Shown piece by piece: positions 57,401 through 64,000 of a stretch of DNA of 64,000 nt. The DNA lies in NCBI GenBank assembly GCA_015183035.1, contig JACZZP010000009.1, positions 1,302,001-1,366,000 on the forward strand, written 5' to 3'. This stretch comes from Meloidogyne chitwoodi (taxonomy: Eukaryota; Nematoda; Chromadorea; Rhabditida; Meloidogynidae). Under the pieces are notes generated by a model. The model saw only the letters and a list, made by a program, of their open reading frames with translations, was not told where the DNA came from and made no database searches. The position numbers were made by a program, and so were the translations under genes. The number at the start of each line of letters is the position of its first letter. The stretch's first letter is position 1.

Positions 57401-60400
57401 ATTCAATTTCGTAACCCTGAACAGGAAGTGAACTTTTAGCTGGTTGCCAACATAATGTTAAACTAGTTGGAAAAGATTCTAAAAATAAATAAATATTATT
57501 TTATTATTATTAATTTATTATTACCAATATATTCAGGTGCTGAAGGTCTTTCAGGTACTTTTTTATTATTATTATTTAATTGAGGTAATAATTGTAACAA
57601 ATTAATTGGTTCAGATATAGGTGAAGGTATAGATGAACGTAATAAATAATTAATTAATGAAATACTCCAAATTCGAAATTCATATTGATAATTTGGAGAT
57701 AAATTATTTACTTTTTAATTTAATTAATTAATTTATTTATTTAGAAAAAATATTTTAATTTAACTAAATAATTATTCACAGCAAGTAAAACCATTAAAAT
57801 AGAAGAGAAAAATAATATAAAATAGTAAATTTAGTTTTAATTCAAGGTCTTTTTACTATTTAATAAATAAAAACTAACCAATAAAATTATTATTTATTGT
57901 TGTATAATTATTATTATTTAAATTATCAAATAATTGTTTCCAATTATTATTATTATTACCAAATTCACGTATTTCTACTAAATAAGCCAAATTAGAAGAT
58001 TCTATTGGACATTCCCAATTTAATTTAATCCAATTTTGACCAAATTCTATTAACTTTTAATTTATTTAAATTAAATATTATTATTAATTATTATTACTTT
58101 TGGTTTTCCAGGAGGTAATAATTCTTTATTATTAAAAATTCCTTCATTTTTAATAGATGGAGAAGGTCTAATACGTATAAAACCAGAAGAAGGACTAATT
58201 AATTCTTTACCATTTTCTTCATTTTTACAAATTATTCTAAATTCATATTCTCCATTTGGACGTAAATTTAAAACTTTTTTAAATAAAAATAAATAAAAAT
58301 ATAATTAATTAATTACTTTCTAATTGACATTCTTTAATGGGCAATTCAATAGCATTAATCCAATTTAATAAATTAATTTCTTTATATTGTACCTTTAAAA
58401 TAATAATAATTATTATTATTATTTTTAAATTAAAAATAATAATAACTAAATAATTAATTTTATTAATTTCTTCTTTTAAATTAAATAAAGATGGTGGCTT
58501 CCATTTAATTGTTATACAATCAGATTCTATATTTATTATTTGTGGACGATCAAATAGAGGTGGACATTCTGCTATATATTTTTATTTATAAAATATTATT
58601 ATTTAAAAAACAAACCTTTTATGCTAAATTGAGTACTTTCAGGTCTTAATCGAATTGGTGGGCATGCCTCAGATGGTAAACCAAATCCAGCAATATTAGC
58701 ACCAATAACTCTAAATTGATAATTATCTTCGGGATCCAAATTTGTAACTAAAATAAAAATAATTATTATTTTAAAATTTAATTTATTTATATTTACAATA
58801 ATTTGAATAAATTAAAGTTTTCTTTTCTTTAAAAAATTGTTTATTATTATTTTCATTAAAATATTCTAAAGAAGAATATTTTAATTCTTCAAATTTAATC
58901 ATTTTATATTTGTTGTTTTTAATTAATTAAAAGAGGAAATATTTAAAATATATAATTAATTTATTATTTATTTTAAAAATAAATAAATATTTTAATAATT
59001 TTTAGTTTTTCTTTTTTGATTTTTTTCGTTTTGAGGGAAAATAAAATAAAAAAATACCTAATAATATTTACACAATAATCAATAAATATATTTATTTATT
59101 TATAAAATTTATGATCATAAAAATAATTTGGAAAAAGAGAAAAGAAAAAATAATATTTTATGGATGGGAGTAAAGGAATTTTTATAAATTTTTTTTTGAA
59201 TTTAATATTTAATTTTATATTTACTCCGACAATTTTTTGTCTCTAAAAAATATTTTAATTTATTTTAAGGATTATTAAAAATTAGGTCAAGAAGATGTAC
59301 TGACTAATTTATTTATTTATTTAAAATCAAATAAAAACTCAACAACTTTTTTAAATTTAAAAGCAAATAAATGTGTGAAGATTTAAAGAAAAAAAGAGAA
59401 TATAAAACAGTTGGACAATTATTGTCTGAATAGGAAAATTATTTTTTGCGCAAGCAAGCACGTTTTTTATTTTTATTTAAAAGATGGAGAAAATATTTTT
59501 AAAAATTAATTTAAGAAGAAAAAGAAAATAATTAAATAAATATTTATTAAATTAAAAATAAAAACTAACTTTTACATTCATTTTCACCTAATAAATCATC
59601 ATGTGCTGGTTCCCATTCTTCTAATTCAGAACGTCTAAATTCTACTCTATAACCAATTAAAGGCCCTTCAGTTCCATTAAATTTAGGTGATGACCAAAAT
59701 AAAGAAATTGTTAAAGGAACTTTAAATAATTAATTTTAAAATAAAAAAATAAATAAAATACCAATTTCACCTTCTCCATCAATTATTTCTTCAAAACATT
59801 CATTAATTTGTGGAATACCTGGTTTACTTGGAGTTTCTATAAAAATTAAAAAAAAATATTAAATTTAAATATTTTTTTACCTTTTTTATATTTTTGTTGA
59901 TTACAATTAGAAGAAGAAGATTTATTATTATTTATTAAATTAATACCAACAGAATTATCTTCTTCAGCAATAATTGTTTCACCAGAACTTGAAGGTAATA
60001 ATTCATCTTCAGAACATTCAAAATTTGACAAAACTTTTCCAACAATAGCTGGAGATGGAGAAGAAGAAGAAGAAATTACTTCTAATTTAATTAATTAATT
60101 TAAAAATTAAAAATAAAATAAAACCATCAAAACCATTAATTATTGGATTTCCATCTATATCAAAAAATAAATTACTAGGTTCAATTGGAAATTGTTTAAC
60201 AGAACGTGTAGTTGTTATTTTAGTTATTTTTGTTATCTAAAACATTTATAATTTATTAATTTTAAAAAATAAAATAAACTTTTTGTGTTGATTTACATAT
60301 TTTTTCATTTTCACTAATTTCTTCTTTTAATTGTTTTTCTTCTTTTTCTTTTTCTTCATTATCTTCTTCTAATTTAGATTCATAAATATATGAATATTTA

Positions 60401-62361
60401 TTTCCTCTAGCTGTTGGAGGTATTCCATCATTTATTTCTGTTATATATGTATGGGCCATTCTTTTAAATATAAATTAAATAAATATAATTAATTAAATAC
60501 TTTGGATCATTAACAATTTCTTCAGTAGCTAATTTATCCCATTCAGGTGGAATTACTTCTTTTGGTAAAGTACTAAAATTTAAAAAAATAAAAAATATAT
60601 TATTATTTCGTAATAAATTTATAAATAAATAAATTTAATTTTCTTTTATATGTATTAGTAATTTTTTTGTAAAAGACGGTGTCGTCAGCTTTTTTGATAA
60701 AAGTCAAAGAAAATAAATAAATTTGTACAGATGTTTTAAAAAATAAAAAATACCAATTTAAATAAATTGTTTTTTAAAAATATTTTATTTAAAAACAATA
60801 AATTTTTGTTTTATTTATTTGAAAAAAGAGACAGAATTGGCCAAAAAATAATAAAAAAATATTTTAAAAAAATTATAAAAATTGAATTTAATTTTGTATT
60901 AAAAAAATATCTGAAAAATAAAAATAATATGTATTTATATTTATTTATATCCATTATAATTAATTAAAATAAAATAAATAATAATTATTATTATTGTGAA
61001 TTTATATTTTATTAAAATATTTTTAAATATAAAAATAAAAAAATAATAAAAATTCTTTTCCTATTTTGAAAAAAAGGTAATAAAAAATGAATATTAAAAT
61101 TTAAGTTCTTTCAAATATAAATAAAAATTAAAAAAAAATAATAAAATTAAACTTATAAAAGTTCTCAAAATTATTTTAATGGTAAAAAAATATAAAATTA
61201 ATTTTAGAAAAAATAATTAAAAATGAAATATAATTACAAATAACAAAATAATAATATAAATAAATCCAGTATTTAGATTAATTAATTATAGCCTTATTGA
61301 AGGTAAAAAATATGTAAATCAATTTATTAAATTAATATTTATTTATTTGTTAAAAATTTAAAAATGATTAAGAGAGAAAATGTGCAAGAAAAAATTACAT
61401 ATTTGTAAAAAAAAAATCAAAAATAAATATTTTTTTCTTTTTAGCGATAACAGAAAAATAAAGATGTAGAAAACACTTAAAAATGAGGGAATGAAAAATA
61501 AAAAAATAAGCCACTCAACGAGTCAGAGAAAAAGTTTGGTATATTTTATTATTATTTATTTATTTATAAATTACTTTTACATATAAAAATGGAAGAAAAA
61601 TAAAAAAGGAATTGGTCAAAAAATAATAATAAAAAACATTTTTTATATAAAAAGGTCAATAAAAATTAAAAATAAATAAATTTATTAATTAATTATCAAA
61701 TTAAAAATGTAAAAATAATTAAATATATTATTACTATTCTACTACATACATTTTATATAATAATATTATTATTTTAGTCCAAATCACACACCCGTAAGCA
61801 TCGATTAAATAAATATTAAATAAATAGCCCCCAACTCTCATCTCTTTTTTTCTCTTTTCTTTTTCGTTCAAAAATTTATTTAATTTTTTTTTAATTTTTT
61901 AATAAAAATTATTTTTATTATTTAAAAAATACCTGACAAGAGTATCAATTTCCTCTGTTCTATAAACTTCTTTTCTTTTTTTAATTAAAATATTTGATGG
62001 AGATTTTGATAAATTATTATTATTATTATTATTAATTAAATAATTAGTAGAATTTGGAGATACTTAATTTAAATTATTTTTTATATTTATATATTTATTT
62101 TATACCAATATTATTATTATTATAACCAATAATAATAGATTCAATTTCCTCAACTTCAGGAATTGACTCCATTGGTGGTTTTATTATTATTTGATTATTA
62201 TCCTGCCATAGAGGAATGGCAATGACCTCCTCTTCTTCTTCTTTTTTTTCTTCTTCTAATTTTAATTTTTGTTTGTCCGACTGTTCCCGGACAGATTTAT
62301 TAGATTTATTATTCGAAGTACCGGCGCCGTTTTCAAATGAGGTTGTGACTGTCGTTAACAT
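54423..62361 (-). CDS. jac-1: p120/delta-catenin family armadillo protein (JAC-1 type) with fibronectin III repeats
   Basis: Starts [20 protein letters not shown] at 62361. The N-terminal half contains at least four fibronectin III-like units, seen as [61 protein letters not shown] and [20 protein letters not shown]. The armadillo repeats follow from about 57050: [103 protein letters not shown]. The C-terminus is QSIDSWV (stop at 54423), the PDZ-binding end used by delta-catenin, ARVCF and p0071. The family binds the juxtamembrane tail of cadherins at adherens junctions. About 30 short introns are seen, one longer intron at 58910-59565. Individual N-terminal exon borders are approximate. Confidence 0.85.
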
Positions 62362-64000
62362 TTTTTTACAATTTTATTAGAAAATTAAAAAAATATATAA
62401 ATAAATAATTTATTTATTTATTATTTATTTATTTTAATTAATTATAATTACGAAAATTAATATAAAAGTTTTTATTATTATAAATATACTTTAAAAAATA
62501 AATTAAAATTAAATAATTTTAAATTAAAAAATAGCAACATTTTAACTTAACTATAATAGTTTTAGTTTTTTGATCATTTTTAATATTATAAATTTGTAAA
62601 ACAAAAAAATAATCTTTGCTGTAAGTATAAAAATCGCAATAAATATAAATTAAAAAAAGGTTTTAAAAATTCATTCACAGCGTGTGGGCGTTTGGTTAGA
62701 AACGAGAAAAGAGAACAAAAAAAATAAAAATAAATAAATAATGACGATAAAGATATAAAATACGAGAATATTTATAAGGATAGATTTTTTTAAATGTTAA
62801 AATGAGAATGTGATTGAATGATGAATTAATATTAATATTAGTAGTATTTTATTTATTTACTAGAGGATAGCAGAAAACAATACTTAAAATATCTTGACAA
62901 TAAAAACATTTACACTTACAAACTTTTTAAAAGAACAAAACACATAAATACTGGGACTCAAATGTTTCTGACTCAAGTGTCTCTTATTCAGAATCAAATG
63001 TCTCTCACTCAGACTCAGTGTCTCACTTAAGTAGAGTGCGGACAGGACCGGATCCTGATCAAGATTTTACAGGATCCTGTGCTAAAATCCTGTTATTTTT
63101 AAGATTTACAGGATTGGCAGGATTACAGGATTAGTCCTGTTGAGTCCTGTCCTGTTATTTTTTTTTGTATTTTACAGGATTGGTGAGATACACCAAATAC
63201 TACTATTTTTCTTCATTTTTTTCTCTCGTTGTACTCTCTCTTATATTTTTTTCTTTCCCCTTAATTTCTTTGATTTTCTCTTGCTGGGGAGAAGAGAAAG
63301 TATGAAAGATTTATTTACATTTTACTTGGCATTTCACCAATCAAAGTGTGGTTAGGTGGATAAAATGCAAGTCTTTGGTTTTCTGAATGAAGGTTCGATT
63401 CCTTTAAAACACACAGATTTTTAACAATTAATTCTTTCTTGTTTATTTTGCTTTCGTTTTAAAATTTTTTATAGCAAAAATAAAGGTCAAATTTTCATCT
63501 GCAGTGCTGGAAAGGTGAATTTTTAGCAACTAGACGCAATAAATTTTCAAAAATTTCGCCTGCAGTGCTGAAAATAACCCAAAACCTGAAATTTTGAAAA
63601 TTTATCCATTCCAAAACCTAACCCGAGATACTAAGGTTAGCGGTTACTGGAGATGAACCGAAAATTTACAATATCTTTCACCTCACCAGATACTGCTGAG
63701 ATGATAATTTTCTTGCATAATTCTATTCCCAACATAAATTACACTTAAAATTTAAATAAATTATGAATTTTTAATTAATAAATTTTAAATAATTAAATAA
63801 AAATGATTAAACTTTTAAAATTATTTATTCATTTGTAGGATTTAAAAAAACAATTTAATAAAAAATCAATATTATAAAAAAATAAAATTTATAAAATTGA
63901 ATGGCTAAAAATGCCAGGAATAAAAAAGCTTTTGAACAAAAAAAGTAAAATGCCAAACAACTAAAAAAATCTTTACGGACTTTTTTCTTTTTTAATTTCT
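62362..64000. other. AT-rich region with dispersed repeats
   Basis: 62362-62940 is A/T-rich and should contain the JAC-1 promoter. At 62960-63040 there are imperfect CTCAAATGTCTCT repeats. 63040-63180 is a TCCTGT/ACAGGAT repeat block. A tRNA B-box-like GGTTCGATTCC lies near 63391, and CTGCAGTGCTG blocks at 63500-63570 resemble blocks in the elements at 19270 and 48404. The open frame at 63140-63355 is not convincing as a gene. Confidence 0.45.
63040..63180. repeat. TCCTGT/ACAGGAT short-repeat block
   Basis: Words such as ACAGGATCCTG, ACAGGATTGGCAGGATTACA and AGTCCTGTCCTGT recur on both strands and make the block strongly self-complementary. In style it resembles the GC-rich interiors of the 8-bp-duplication MITEs, but no termini were found. 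Confidence 0.45.

Noticed and set aside
60767..60967. Lysine/phenylalanine-rich open frame in a delta-catenin intron
   Set aside because: Pure A/T-rich composition effect without splice context or motif.
63340..63415. A functional tRNA gene around GGTTCGATTCC
   Set aside because: T-arm pairs, but no convincing anticodon stem or A box could be folded by eye.

Overview
This is a nuclear window from a nematode. It is very AT-rich, genes sit on both strands, and most introns are only 30-60 bp with GT..AG ends and acceptors ending in (A/T)AG. The gene set is nematode-like. Extreme AT bias with tiny introns fits a Meloidogyne-like (root-knot) plant-parasitic species best; the genus is an inference, not something read directly.

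Layout, left to right. (1) 1-1123 (+): 3' part of a mitochondrial iron-containing alcohol dehydrogenase (ADHFE1/hphd-1 type). (2) 1537-4076 (-): a Cys-loop-superfamily ligand-gated channel subunit that lacks the two signature cysteines. (3) 4200-6815: a transposon-dense island. (4) 6838-7985 (+): CPEB RNA-binding protein whose N-terminal side is cut by a 730-bp foldback element. (5) 8531-9829 (+): a secreted protein gene whose signal-peptide exon is split by a 475-bp MITE. (6) 10004-16046 (-): an XMAP215/ZYG-9 microtubule polymerase with an almost perfectly duplicated first TOG domain. (7) 16103-18568: three large inverted-repeat elements. (8) 18917-22060 (-): unrecognised protein. (9) 23681-25055 (-): small SH2-tyrosine kinase flanked by 150-bp inverted repeats. 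(10) 25909-27015 (-): aquaglyceroporin. (11) 28162-28862 (-): small membrane or secreted protein. (12) 30034-32288 (+): Myt1/WEE-1.3 kinase. (13) 32384-33818 (-): ARPC2. (14) 34105-35433 (-): unknown multipass membrane protein. (15) 35753-40540 (-): SMC6. (16) 41090-43406 (-): CK1/TTBK-like kinase. (17) 44120-45915 (+): two small secreted proteins sharing a C-terminal PGAPGT motif. (18) 47036-50828: a second transposon island with nested and adjacent hAT-type insertions. (19) 51958-53959 (+): cGMP-dependent-type protein kinase. (20) 54423-62361 (-): p120/delta-catenin (JAC-1 type) with fibronectin III repeats and a DSWV C-terminus. (21) 62362-64000: AT-rich and repeat sequence.

The genes do not form a pathway or operon. 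They are ordinary cell-biological genes (spindle, cytoskeleton, cell cycle, chromosome maintenance, adhesion, signalling) separated by AT-rich spacers. The unusual feature is the mobile-element load: at least fifteen non-autonomous DNA elements, most with recognisable 8- or 9-bp target duplications. Several sit in introns, where they account for unusually long introns, and two sit in or beside coding exons.
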